Origin: Sphingomonas sp. DG1-23
GTDB taxonomy: Bacteria > Pseudomonadota > Alphaproteobacteria > Sphingomonadales > Sphingomonadaceae
DNA: 64,000 nucleotides
Assembly (NCBI RefSeq): GCF_030730875.1
Contig: NZ_JAVAMA010000002.1
Coordinates: 372,001 to 436,000, forward strand
Direction of reading: 5' to 3'
How positions within the stretch are numbered: position 1 is the first letter of the stretch; every line of letters begins with the position of its first letter. A program made the position numbers and the translations under genes. The notes under the pieces were generated by a model, which did no database searches, had not been told where the DNA came from, and saw only the letters and a list, made by a program, of their open reading frames with translations. Shown here in pieces: positions 8,057 through 16,990 of the stretch.

Positions 8057-10522
8057 TTAGAAGCTCAGCGCCGCGCTGAAACGGAACGAGCGGCCGAGGA
8101 TCGGTCGGGCGAGGATTGGGCCCTGGCCCTGCCCGCCGATGATCCGCGGATTGCCTTCGGTGAGGCCGATCTCGTTGGTGAGATTGTTGCCCGTCACCTG
8201 CAGCTTCACCCGTTCGCTGACATCGACCGAAACGCCGGCATCGAGCTGGTAGAAGTGCGGCAGCAGCTGTGCATTCTCGGGGTCGGAATAGCGATCGCCG
8301 GTATATTGCAGCGTCGCGAACACCGACGGCTTGACCGTGCCGAGATCGACTTCATAGGCCGGCGTCACGCGCCACGCCCAGCGCGGCTGGCGCTGGACCT
8401 GGTTGCCGGTGTTGTCGGTCGTCCCGCCGCCGGTGAAGAAGTCCTCATAGGTCGCGTCGAGCCAGGTTCCGGCTGCGGAGATGCTGAAGCCGGGGAAAGG
8501 CCGAACCGCCCCCTCGAGTTCGACGCCGGTCGCCTTGGCGCCGCCGATCTGGCTGAGCGGCACGTTGTTGACCAGCTGGGTGGTCGCGAGCCCGTCGAAC
8601 TTGTTGTGGAACAAGGTGGCGTAGAGGTTGAGCCACGGCATCGAGACCTTGAGCCCGCCTTCATAGGTCTCGACCTCGGCAGTGACGGCCAGGCCGGTAT
8701 CACTGGCGATGTCCGCATCCGAGGCATCGCGCAGATTGTCGAATTGCGGGAAGCTGTTGCCGCGGCTGTAGCGCGCGAAGACGCCGATCTGGCCGGTGAG
8801 GTCGTAATTGACGCCTGCTGTCCACGACCAGGCCGAATCCGAATAGTCGATCAGGCGCGGCCCGCCGAGTATCGAGACCGAATTGTCGTAGAGCGTGGCG
8901 GCGTTGCCATCGAGATCGACTGTTCCGCCCGGCGTGCGGATCGTCGCGTCGACCACGTGGCGCTGCCAGCGCACGCCGCCGTCGATGCGCAGTTCGGGGG
9001 TGAGCTGGAACTCGTCGACTGCGTAGAAGGCAGTGTCGCTGCCTTCGTAATGCGCGCGCACCTGGAAGCCGGGGCCGCTGGTAAAGCCGTTGAGCGTCGC
9101 CGCGCGGCCGCCGTTGAGCGTCAGGTTGAGCAGCCGGGCATTGGGCTCGGCGGCGAGCAGCACCTGATTGCCGAGCGTCCAGTTATCGTAGGACGTGTAA
9201 TTGGCGTAATAGAAGCCGCCGGTGAGCTTGTTGTTGCCCGACGTCCATTCGATCGCCGAATCGGACACGAACGAGCTGATCTTCTTGCGCACTTCCCAGA
9301 TGCCGGCGCGCATCACCTGGGCATCGGCGCCGCCCGCAACCGCGCCGCCGCCATTGACATAGGTCAGGCTCGAAACCGTCGAGCCGGCGCCGCCCAGCGT
9401 GGTGGCGAGCGCCGAAGCGGCAGCGGGCGGACCCTCCGGCACCAGCCCGATCGTGTCGGCGTTGCCGCCGAGATAGGCGGTGCGCTCGCGCAGGCGGAGC
9501 CCGTCGGCGATTTCGTAATCGAAGGTGATGCCGCTGTTGAATATCTTGGCACCGCGTCCTTCGGCGAGATCGACCCGGCGCCCGACGAGATTGGTGGTCA
9601 CCTGCGTCTCGCGGCCGGCGAGCACGCCGGTGCCCGCGTCGAAGCCGGGATAGGCGCTGATCTCGCCATTGGTCGACACCACCGGGATCGGCAGCAGCCA
9701 TTGGCCGCGATCGTCGAGATAGCGCGCATAGATCTCGACCGAGCCGCGCCCGCCGAAATCATGATGGACATTGGCGGTGATCTGGCCGCCTTTCTCGGCG
9801 CGGAACTGCGGATCGCGAATGCCGTTGCCCTGGGCATAATAGCCGCCGACCATGAAGCCGGTGTCTTCGTTGAGCGGACCCGAGATCCATGCATCGCCGC
9901 GAATCTCGCCGAAATCGGTGTAGGAGACTTTCGCGAGGCCGTGGAAGTCGGCCCCGCCGGTGCGCGGCACGACGTTGACGGTGAGGCCGGGCTGGCCGTT
10001 CGAGAAGAGCGAGCCGGTGCCGCCGCGAACCGCCTCGACTCGCTGCACCGTCTCGTCGAGCCGGATCAGCTGCGAATTCTCGAGGAAGGAGAGGGTGGAA
10101 GGCGGGAAGACCGGCACGCCGGCGAGCTGGAAGGTGACGAATTGCGCGTCGCCGCCCGAGGGATAGCCGCGCACGAAGATGTTGGCGCCGTTCTGGCCGC
10201 CCGAGCTCTCCGCCATCACGCCGGGAACGGTGCGCAGCAGATCGGCGGTGCTGTTGGGCGCGGCGCGCTCGATCGCGTCGCTCGACAAGGTGGTGACCGC
10301 GAAAGCCGCATCCTGGCGGCGCGTGCCGCCGCCGGCGGTGCCGACGACGACGATGTCCTCGCCGCTGACGGTCTGGTCGGCCGCATCGGGCGAGTCGCCC
10401 TCGGCGCGCTGGCTCGAATCGCTGGCCGCGGCGCCGGTATCGGGCGCGTCCTGCGCCTGGACGGCGGACGCGGCGAGCGCGAACGGTGCGGCGCTGAGCA
10501 TCAGAAATGCGGTGCGAAGCAT
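8057..10522 (-). CDS. TonB-dependent receptor (maltose locus)
   Basis: Outer-membrane receptor of 821 residues. It starts at ATG 10522 with AGGGGAGG upstream. A signal peptide (to about AVQAQ, residue 24) precedes a TonB-box-like segment (GEDIVVVGTAGGG), a plug with STADLLRTVPGVMAE and NIFVRGYPSGGDAQF, then RVEAVRGGTGSLFSNGQPG. The C-terminus (GRSFRFSAALSF) is a normal final strand. The layout resembles siderophore-type receptors as much as carbohydrate ones. It is divergent from a LacI regulator, a palindrome lies in its promoter region at 10584-10597, and the same palindrome precedes the MFS gene at 15902. A role in alpha-glucoside uptake is therefore the best guess. Confidence 0.93.
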   Translation of the reverse strand: MLRTAFLMLSAAPFALAASAVQAQDAPDTGAAASDSSQRAEGDSPDAADQTVSGEDIVVVGTAGGGTRRQDAAFAVTTLSSDAIERAAPNSTADLLRTVPGVMAESSGGQNGANIFVRGYPSGGDAQFVTFQLAGVPVFPPSTLSFLENSQLIRLDETVQRVEAVRGGTGSLFSNGQPGLTVNVVPRTGGADFHGLAKVSYTDFGEIRGDAWISGPLNEDTGFMVGGYYAQGNGIRDPQFRAEKGGQITANVHHDFGGRGSVEIYARYLDDRGQWLLPIPVVSTNGEISAYPGFDAGTGVLAGRETQVTTNLVGRRVDLAEGRGAKIFNSGITFDYEIADGLRLRERTAYLGGNADTIGLVPEGPPAAASALATTLGGAGSTVSSLTYVNGGGAVAGGADAQVMRAGIWEVRKKISSFVSDSAIEWTSGNNKLTGGFYYANYTSYDNWTLGNQVLLAAEPNARLLNLTLNGGRAATLNGFTSGPGFQVRAHYEGSDTAFYAVDEFQLTPELRIDGGVRWQRHVVDATIRTPGGTVDLDGNAATLYDNSVSILGGPRLIDYSDSAWSWTAGVNYDLTGQIGVFARYSRGNSFPQFDNLRDASDADIASDTGLAVTAEVETYEGGLKVSMPWLNLYATLFHNKFDGLATTQLVNNVPLSQIGGAKATGVELEGAVRPFPGFSISAAGTWLDATYEDFFTGGGTTDNTGNQVQRQPRWAWRVTPAYEVDLGTVKPSVFATLQYTGDRYSDPENAQLLPHFYQLDAGVSVDVSERVKLQVTGNNLTNEIGLTEGNPRIIGGQGQGPILARPILGRSFRFSAALSF

Positions 10523-10583
10523 GGTAACCTCCCCTGAAAATAGCGGGCACGCTTGCCTCGCTTTGGTAAATGCTATGCAATTA

Positions 10584-10597
10584 TGAAATGCTTTTCA
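10584..10597. promoter_or_regulatory. LacI-type operator, site A
   Basis: TGAAATGCTTTTCA is a near-perfect palindrome (arms TGAAA/TTTCA around a GC centre). It lies 62 bp upstream of the receptor start and 68 bp upstream of the LacI start, so it could control both. Sites B (15955-15968, 13 of 14 identical) and C (11741-11754, 11 of 14) resemble it. Confidence 0.65.
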
Positions 10598-10664
10598 AGA
10601 CGGCAGCGTCACGATGCCGTCGCGGCGCTTGCTGCGGGGTGGGCGGATCGCCTACCACCGGGGA

Positions 10665-11705
10665 ATGAGCGGGGGCACGATCAAGGGACGGCGGAGTCGC
10701 GAAGGCGGCTCGGACAGGCTGACGATGCAGGATATCGCGCGGCTCGCCGAAGTGTCGACGCCCACCGTCTCGCGGGTGCTCAACGGCAGCCCGCTGGTGA
10801 CCGAGGAGACGCGCGAGCGCGTGCTCGAGATCGCCCGGGCGCACGGCTATGCGGTCAATCGCAACGCCCAGAAATTGCGCCACGCGCGTACCAACACCGT
10901 CGCGGTGATGCTCGATTTCGGGTCGCATCGGCATGGCGCGATCGGCGATCCGTTCATCTTCGAATTGCTCGCCGGCGTCTCCGAGGCATTGTCGGTGCGC
11001 AACCAGGACCTTTTGCTGTCGCCCCCGGGGCTCGACGATGTCCGTGCTTTTCGCGATTTCCACCGCGCCCGCGGCGCCGACGGCTTCATCGTCCTCGGCC
11101 AGGGGACGCGCGACGCGATGCTGCGCGCGCTCGGCAAGCACGACATTCCGCTGGTCGTCTGGGGCGCTGTCTCGCCCGAGGCCGGCTATTGTGCGGTCGG
11201 CAGCGACAATCTCGGCGGCGGCCGGCTGGCCGGCGAGCATTTCGTCGCCAACCGCCGCCGCCGCTGGCTGTTCGTCGGCGACATCCGCCATGAGGAATTG
11301 CGCTTGCGCTATGAGGGCCTCAAGCTCGCGGCGCAGGGCATGCGGGGCGTCTCGATCGACCTGCTGCCGATCGCCTCGATGGCGTTCACCGTCACTGCCG
11401 AGACGGTCGCTTCCTATCTCGCCGGCGTGGCGCCGCCCGACGCGGTGTTCGCCTTTTCGGATACTGCCGCGATGGCCGTGATCGGCGCCTTCCGCGATCG
11501 CGGGCTGACGGCCCCCCGCGATTACTCGCTCGTCGGCTACAACAACATCCCGCCGGCCGCGCATTTCAGCCCGGCGATCACCACGATCGATCAGAAGACC
11601 GATGTCGCCGGCGCGCTTCTGGTCGAGAAATTGATGGAGCAGGTCGAGGGCGATCGGCCCGCCTCGGTCGTGCTGCCGACCCGGATGGTCAAGCGCGACA
11701 CCTGA
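10665..11705 (+). CDS. LacI-family regulator of the GH65/receptor locus
   Basis: Transcription factor of about 346 residues. The helix-turn-helix (TMQDIARLAEVSTPTVSRVL, about residues 19-38) is followed by the hinge and a periplasmic-binding-protein-like ligand domain with FSDTAAMAVIGAFRDRG and TTIDQKTDVAGALLVEKL. The start is uncertain: ATG 10665 is chosen; ATG 10614 would add 17 arginine-rich residues not usual in the family. It lies between the divergent receptor gene and the phosphorylase gene. It probably represses both, plus the MFS gene at 14655-15902, through the palindromes at 10584, 11741 and 15955. The inducer is probably maltose or a related disaccharide. Confidence 0.92.
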   Translation: MSGGTIKGRRSREGGSDRLTMQDIARLAEVSTPTVSRVLNGSPLVTEETRERVLEIARAHGYAVNRNAQKLRHARTNTVAVMLDFGSHRHGAIGDPFIFELLAGVSEALSVRNQDLLLSPPGLDDVRAFRDFHRARGADGFIVLGQGTRDAMLRALGKHDIPLVVWGAVSPEAGYCAVGSDNLGGGRLAGEHFVANRRRRWLFVGDIRHEELRLRYEGLKLAAQGMRGVSIDLLPIASMAFTVTAETVASYLAGVAPPDAVFAFSDTAAMAVIGAFRDRGLTAPRDYSLVGYNNIPPAAHFSPAITTIDQKTDVAGALLVEKLMEQVEGDRPASVVLPTRMVKRDT

Positions 11706-11740
11706 GCGGGGCTCTCCGCGAAGCCGTCGCGCATTATTCT

Positions 11741-11754
11741 TGAAATCGTTATCA
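11741..11754. promoter_or_regulatory. LacI-type operator, site C
   Basis: TGAAATCGTTATCA lies 29 bp upstream of the GH65 gene. It matches site A at 11 of 14 positions and has the CG centre common in LacI-family operators. Confidence 0.55.
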
Positions 11755-11782
11755 AAGCTCCGCTATCTCCAACCGCACTGGC

Positions 11783-14017
11783 ATGAGGAGCGAGCTTTTG
11801 GGGGGCGCGGAACGCGGTCGGCAGCAGGATCTGACGTTCACCGATGACGGGTGGACGCTCGTCATTGCCGGCGACGATGCCGATCGCGCGGGCTGGGCCG
11901 GAACGATCCTCGCGCTCTCGAACGGTACGATCGGGGTGCGCGGGGTGATCGAGGAGCGCGCGCACGCCTCGACCTTCCTCGCCGAGGCCTTCGAACAGAG
12001 CCCGATCCACTATCATGAACGGCTCCACGGCTTTGCCGAAACGTCGGACACCCGCGTTCCCGTCGCCGAGCCTTTGGGGCTGCGGGTGCTGCTCGACGGC
12101 GCGCCGGTCGATTTCGCTTCCGCGCATCTCGTCGAGACCCGCCGCGCACTCGACTTGCGCACCGGCTTGCTGCGCAGGCGGTCGCATTGGGTGCTCGCCG
12201 ATGGTCGCGCGGTCACGATCCATGCCGAACGCCTCGTGCCGATCCAGGGCACGCCGCTTTTGCTCCGTCGCCTCCGCGTCGAGGCGGAAGGGGTGGCGCG
12301 CCTCGAGCCGTTCCTCGCCGCCGCGCCGCGTGCAGTCGGCCAGTCGGACGATCCGCGTATCGGCGTGCAGCTCGCGTCCGGTGGCTTCGCGACCGAACAG
12401 GCCGAGGAGAGCCTGGTCGTCGAACGGCTTCCCGGAAGCGGCATCGGCGTCGCCGCGGTGCAACGCACCCGGATCGAGGACGACTGGCTCGTCGTCGCCT
12501 CGGGCTATGCGGTGGGCGTCGCGACGTCGGATGCGCTGCGCGCCGAGGCGCAGGACCGTGTGGATGCGGCGATAGCGGCCGGCTTCGACGCCGCGCTCGC
12601 CGCGCAGCACGCGGCTTTCGGCGCCTTCTGGGAGCGTGCCGATGTCCGGATCGAAGGCGATCCGGACGCGAGCGCGGCGCTGCGCGTCAATCTGTTTCAC
12701 CTGTTCGCCTCGGCGGGCCGCGACGGGCGATCGAGCGCCGCCGCCAAGGGACTGACCGGCGAGGGCTATGAAGGCCATTATTTCTGGGACACCGAGGCGT
12801 TCATGCTGCCGGTGCTCGCCCTGGTCGCGCCCGAGGTGGCGCGCGCGATGCTCGTCTATCGCTTCCGCACGCTCGACGCTGCCCGCGCCAATGCCCGCGC
12901 GCTCGATCATCGGTCGGGTGCGCTTTATGCGTGGCGGACGATCGCCGGGCGCGAATGCTCGGCGCATTATCCGAGCGGATCGGCGCAATATCACATCAAC
13001 GCCGCGATCGGTTTCGCGATCGGATTCTATGCCGATGCGACCGGCGACCAGGCCTTCCTGTTCGAGATGGGCGCCGAGATGCTCATCGAGACCGCGCGGC
13101 TGTGGCTCGCGCTCGGCGACTGGCGGTCCGATGGATTCCACATTCACGGCGTCACCGGACCCGATGAGTATACCGCGCTGGTCGACGATAATTGGTACAC
13201 CAATCGCATGGCGCAGAAGCATCTGCGGCTCGCCCGGAAGGTCGCCGACCAAATGGCGGCCGCGGCGCCCGCGGATTGGGTGATATTGTCGCGCAAATTG
13301 GCAGTGCGCGAAAGCGAACTGGAGCGTTTCACGCGCGCCGCCGACGCGATGCACCTGCCTTATGATTCCGCGCTCGATCTCGATGCGCAGGACGCCAGCT
13401 TCCTGTCGAAGCCGCGCTGGGATCTGGCAGGCACGCCCGGGGATCGTTTCCCGCTGCTCCTCCATTATCACCCGATGACGCTCTATCGCCATCAGGTGTG
13501 CAAGCAGGCCGATCTGGTGCTCGGCATGGTGCTGGGCGGCGAAGACGTCCCGCAGGCACGCAAGCGCCGGGCGTTCGACTATTACGAGCCGATCACGACC
13601 CATGATTCGACGCTTTCTGCCTCGAGCTTCGCGATCCTCGCCAGCGAGGTCGGCCATGACGATGCGGCGCTGCGTTTCTTCCGCGACGCCAGCTTCGTCG
13701 ACATCGAGGATCAGCACGGCAACACCGATCATGGCGTGCACATGGCGTCGCTCGCCGGATCATGGCTGGCGTTGGTCTGGGGCTTTGCCGGCTTCCGGCC
13801 GGGAGAAAACGGGTTCGGCTTCAGGCCGAAGCTGCCCGCGGCATGGAACGGCTACCGCTTCGGCATGCGCTGGCGCGGCAGCGAATTGCGGGTGGCGGTA
13901 ACGGGCGAGGGCGCGCGGTACGAAATCGTCGCGGGGCCGGCGCTGTCTCTCGCCCATAATGGCGAGGATATCCGCATTGCGCCCGGCGAAAGCTGGACCG
14001 GGCCGCTGGCGCAATGA
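11783..14017 (+). CDS. GH65 disaccharide phosphorylase (maltose/kojibiose/trehalose phosphorylase-like)
   Basis: Cytoplasmic enzyme of 744 residues, the usual GH65 length. Expected reaction: alpha-glucosyl-glucose plus phosphate gives beta-glucose 1-phosphate and glucose. Visible motifs: WAGTILALSNGTIGVRG (N-terminal domain), GYEGHYFWDTEAFMLPVLAL, HYPSGSAQYHINAAIGF, and HGVTGPDEYTALVDDNWYTN, whose Glu (about 461) is the general acid. HDSTLSASSFAILASEV and NTDHGVHMASLAGSW are in the phosphate-site region. A beta-phosphoglucomutase gene overlaps its stop codon, strongly favouring phosphorolysis over hydrolysis. Which disaccharide is used cannot be settled from sequence; maltose is the default. 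No signal peptide is seen. Confidence 0.93.
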   Translation: MRSELLGGAERGRQQDLTFTDDGWTLVIAGDDADRAGWAGTILALSNGTIGVRGVIEERAHASTFLAEAFEQSPIHYHERLHGFAETSDTRVPVAEPLGLRVLLDGAPVDFASAHLVETRRALDLRTGLLRRRSHWVLADGRAVTIHAERLVPIQGTPLLLRRLRVEAEGVARLEPFLAAAPRAVGQSDDPRIGVQLASGGFATEQAEESLVVERLPGSGIGVAAVQRTRIEDDWLVVASGYAVGVATSDALRAEAQDRVDAAIAAGFDAALAAQHAAFGAFWERADVRIEGDPDASAALRVNLFHLFASAGRDGRSSAAAKGLTGEGYEGHYFWDTEAFMLPVLALVAPEVARAMLVYRFRTLDAARANARALDHRSGALYAWRTIAGRECSAHYPSGSAQYHINAAIGFAIGFYADATGDQAFLFEMGAEMLIETARLWLALGDWRSDGFHIHGVTGPDEYTALVDDNWYTNRMAQKHLRLARKVADQMAAAAPADWVILSRKLAVRESELERFTRAADAMHLPYDSALDLDAQDASFLSKPRWDLAGTPGDRFPLLLHYHPMTLYRHQVCKQADLVLGMVLGGEDVPQARKRRAFDYYEPITTHDSTLSASSFAILASEVGHDDAALRFFRDASFVDIEDQHGNTDHGVHMASLAGSWLALVWGFAGFRPGENGFGFRPKLPAAWNGYRFGMRWRGSELRVAVTGEGARYEIVAGPALSLAHNGEDIRIAPGESWTGPLAQ

Positions 14018-14676
14018 CTTTCCCGCGCCCGCTCGGCGGCGTCGCCTTCGATCTCGACGGCGTGCTCACCGACACCGCCCGGGCGCATTACCGGGCGTGG
14101 AAGCGGCTCGCCGATACGCTCGGCATCGCTTTCGACGAGGAAGCGAACGAGGCGCTGAAGGGCGTCGACCGGATGGGCAGCCTCGCCCTGATCCTCGGCG
14201 ATCGTCCTGGCTTCGATGCCGGACGCCGCGACGCGCTCGCCGCGCAAAAGAACCGCTGGTATCTTGAGGAGATCGAGAATTTCGGCCCGGCCGATCTGTT
14301 CCCGGGCGCGCGCGAAGCCGTGGAGGCCTGCCGCGCCGCAGGGCTCGCGGTCGCGCTGGCTTCGGCCAGCCGCAATGCGCCGCTGCTGTTGCGCCGACTG
14401 GGGGTCGAAACTCTGTTCCATGTCGTGGTCGACCCCGCCGGCGTCGCGCGCGGCAAGCCGGCGCCCGACATCTTCCTCGCCGCCGCCGCCGCCACGAACA
14501 CTGCTCCCGCCGCGATGCTCGGCGTCGAGGATGCCCCCGCCGGCATCGCTGCGATCCGCGCTGCCGGCATGGCGTCGCTCGGGATCGGTCCCGCCGGATC
14601 GCTTCCCGAAGCCGATCGCCTGATCCCGTCGATCGCCGATTTCCGGCTCGGCGATTATTGCGACGGAACCGCCTGA
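14014..14676 (+). CDS. pgmB: Beta-phosphoglucomutase (HAD superfamily)
   Basis: Enzyme of 220 residues that converts beta-glucose 1-phosphate to glucose 6-phosphate. FDLDGVLTDTARAHYRAWKR contains the nucleophile/acid DxD pair and the His that PgmB uses for substrate control. ALASASRNAPLLLRRLG is HAD motif II, GKPAPDIFLAAA carries the motif III Lys, and LGVEDAPAGI supplies the magnesium-binding acids. The ATG at 14014 overlaps the GH65 stop (ATGA), so the two are translationally coupled and form a linear phosphorolytic pathway. Its last 22 bp overlap the end of the convergent MFS gene. Confidence 0.95.
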   Translation: MTFPRPLGGVAFDLDGVLTDTARAHYRAWKRLADTLGIAFDEEANEALKGVDRMGSLALILGDRPGFDAGRRDALAAQKNRWYLEEIENFGPADLFPGAREAVEACRAAGLAVALASASRNAPLLLRRLGVETLFHVVVDPAGVARGKPAPDIFLAAAAATNTAPAAMLGVEDAPAGIAAIRAAGMASLGIGPAGSLPEADRLIPSIADFRLGDYCDGTA

Positions 14677-15902
14677 CCCGTCGCACGCGCCGTCACCCGC
14701 CGCAGCCACCAGAGGGCGACGCCGATCAGCGCGATCGGGACGAGCACCAGATAGAAAGCGGTCTGCCCCGAGAAACGATCGAACACGATCCCGGTGATGA
14801 TCGAGCCGATCGTGCCGCCCAGTGCCGAGAAGATCACCATCAGCCCGACCATCGACGCGTGGCGCTGTTGCGGCAGCGCGCTCAACACCACCGACGAGAC
14901 GATCGGATAAATCGGCGCCATGAACACGCCGATCAACGGGAAGATATAGGCGGCGATCGGGGCACTGAACCATGTCACGTCGGGCTGCAGCCGCAGACCG
15001 TGCGTCGTCGGCAGCGTGAGCACCACCAGGGCCGCCATGGCTGCGAGGCAGATCAACAACAGCCGGAACCATCCCAGCCGCGCGACGAGGCCGCTCGCGC
15101 TCAGCCGCCCGACGGCCAGCGCGGCGACGAAGATGCTCGATGCCTGGACGCTCATCGCGCTCGGCAAATGGAGTACCTGATTGTTGAAGGTCGGCAGCCA
15201 GGTGCCGATGCTCTGCTCGACCAGCACATAGAGGAAGATCGCGGCGAGAAAGGCGATCGTCGAGGTCAGGACGGCGAGCGCGAGCATGTCGCGATAGCCC
15301 GGCGCGGCGATGTCGGCCGGGGCGCGGCTGCGCGCTTCATCGAGCGGCGCGAACCACCAGAGCAAGGCCGCCAGCGCCGCGAGCGCGGCGATCACGCGAT
15401 AGACGTTCAGCCAGTCCTGCCCGGTGCGATCGCCGCCGATGAACCAGCCGAACATCCAGATTCCGACGAGGATGCCGATCATGAAAATGCCCTCGATCAG
15501 GCTGGTCAGGCTGGCATGGCCTTCGCGATCGGGCCGGACGAGGCCGATCGAGGCATAGGTCGCCACCTTGGCGATGCCGAAGCAGAGGCCGGTCAGCACG
15601 AAGAAGAGCTGGGTGGCGACGAAGCTGTCCGCGACCGACATCAGCAGCGCGCCGACGGCGATGGCAAGCATCACGGCGATCTGCGCGCGCCGAAAGCCGA
15701 ATCTGGGCAGGTGCACCGCGAAGAGGAACGAGGCCGCGACGACCGACAGATCCTTGCACGCCTCGAGCGTCGCCGCCTCGGGTTTGGAAACGCCGTAATG
15801 CTGGATCGATTGCAGGATGACCGTGCCGACGCTGTTCATCAGCAGGCCGAGCACGGCGTAGCTCGTCGCCAATGCGATAACGGCAAGTGCCGGACGCCCC
15901 AT
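14655..15902 (-). CDS. MFS transporter (sugar permease, FucP/TsgA-like)
   Basis: Inner-membrane protein of 415 residues with about twelve hydrophobic helices. It begins MGRPALAVIALATSYAVLGL with GGGAGAGG upstream as ribosome site. No sequence feature gives the substrate. An operator almost identical to site A lies 53 bp upstream, and it converges on the GH65/pgmB pair, so uptake of the disaccharide used by the phosphorylase is the likely role. The gene overlaps pgmB tail to tail by 22 bp, with no room for a terminator between them. Confidence 0.88.
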   Translation of the reverse strand: MGRPALAVIALATSYAVLGLLMNSVGTVILQSIQHYGVSKPEAATLEACKDLSVVAASFLFAVHLPRFGFRRAQIAVMLAIAVGALLMSVADSFVATQLFFVLTGLCFGIAKVATYASIGLVRPDREGHASLTSLIEGIFMIGILVGIWMFGWFIGGDRTGQDWLNVYRVIAALAALAALLWWFAPLDEARSRAPADIAAPGYRDMLALAVLTSTIAFLAAIFLYVLVEQSIGTWLPTFNNQVLHLPSAMSVQASSIFVAALAVGRLSASGLVARLGWFRLLLICLAAMAALVVLTLPTTHGLRLQPDVTWFSAPIAAYIFPLIGVFMAPIYPIVSSVVLSALPQQRHASMVGLMVIFSALGGTIGSIITGIVFDRFSGQTAFYLVLVPIALIGVALWWLRRVTARATGQAVPSQ

Positions 15903-15954
15903 GACCCTCTCCCGCGGCTATATTCCGCCCACGCTAGCCCGGCCGGATGATCAA

Positions 15955-15968
15955 TGGAATGCTTTTCA
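15955..15968. promoter_or_regulatory. LacI-type operator, site B
   Basis: TGGAATGCTTTTCA differs from site A (10584-10597) at one position. It lies 53 bp upstream of the MFS start at 15902, between that gene and the end of virB11. Confidence 0.62.
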
Positions 15969-15997
15969 TGAGTCGCCCGATTTCGCTGCCGGGGCGT

Positions 15998-16990
15998 TCA
16001 GGCCAGCAGCACCTCGGCAACGCTGCGCTTGCCGCCGATCCGGGCAAGCTGGACGTAGACGTCGACCGTGCTGCGCACATAGTGCCGCACGTCGTCGCGG
16101 CTCAATTGCGTGCCGGCCTGTAGCACGAGCAGCACGATCTGCTCGATCGCGCGCTCGGCCGAATCGGCATGGACCGACGTCATCGAGCCGGGATGGCCGG
16201 TATTGATCGCGCGCAGAAAGGCATAGGCTTCCTCGCCGCGGAGCTCGCCGAGGATGATGCGGTCGGGGCGCATGCGCAGCGAGGCGGCGAGAAGATCGGT
16301 GGCGTTGACCCGCGCTTCGCCCAGCGCGCCGCGCACTGCGAGCAGGCCCACCAGATTGGCGTGGTGCTGGTGCAGCTCGGGCGTGTCCTCGATCAGGATC
16401 AACCGCTCCTCGGACGGAATTTCGCGGATAAGCGCGTTGAGGAAGGTGGTTTTGCCGGTCGAGGTGCCGCCGGAGACGAGGATGTTCTTTCGTGCGCGGA
16501 CCGCGAGCGCGAGCATCCCGGCAATGTCCCCGGCCTCGTGCAGCCGCGCGAGTTCAGCGTCGACGGTCGCGGCGGCGGGCCGGGTGCTGCGGCGGGTATG
16601 CGCAAAGGCGCCGGCGGCGGCATAATCGGCCAGGCCCAGATCCGCGGAAACGTGCTTGCGGATCGCGATCGCCATCGGCCCGCGCGTCGCCGGCGGTGCC
16701 GCGATCTGGACCCGGGCGCCGTCGGGAAGCGCCGCGGACAGCAGAGGATGTTCGCGGCTGATGCCCTGATGCGACAGTGCGGCGATCTGTCGCGACAGGC
16801 GGTCGAGCGTGGCGGCGTCGAGACCGGGCGCATCGTGCCGTTCGACCGCGCCTCCCAGCGTCTCGACCCAGAGCTCGCCGGGGCGGTTGACGTAGATGTC
16901 GGTGACGTCTGGCCGCGCGAGCATGCCCGTCAGGGGCGCGAGATAGGCACGGAGATAGACGGGGGCGTCTTCGGCGTTCGCGCCGCTCAT
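15998..16990 (-). CDS. virB11: VirB11-family type IV secretion ATPase
   Basis: Traffic ATPase of 330 residues, expected to form a hexamer on the cytoplasmic face of the secretion channel. Motifs: SGGTSTGKTTFLNALI (Walker A, about residues 170-185), RLILIEDTPEL (Asp box), LRMRPDRIILGELRGEEAYA (Walker B region) and NTGHPGSMTSVHADSA (His box). The N-terminal domain has TDIYVNRPGELWVE as in VirB11 and TrbB. Its ATG overlaps the virB10 stop codon (ATGA). It is the last gene of the minus-strand virB operon. Confidence 0.96.
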   Translation of the reverse strand: MSGANAEDAPVYLRAYLAPLTGMLARPDVTDIYVNRPGELWVETLGGAVERHDAPGLDAATLDRLSRQIAALSHQGISREHPLLSAALPDGARVQIAAPPATRGPMAIAIRKHVSADLGLADYAAAGAFAHTRRSTRPAAATVDAELARLHEAGDIAGMLALAVRARKNILVSGGTSTGKTTFLNALIREIPSEERLILIEDTPELHQHHANLVGLLAVRGALGEARVNATDLLAASLRMRPDRIILGELRGEEAYAFLRAINTGHPGSMTSVHADSAERAIEQIVLLVLQAGTQLSRDDVRHYVRSTVDVYVQLARIGGKRSVAEVLLA

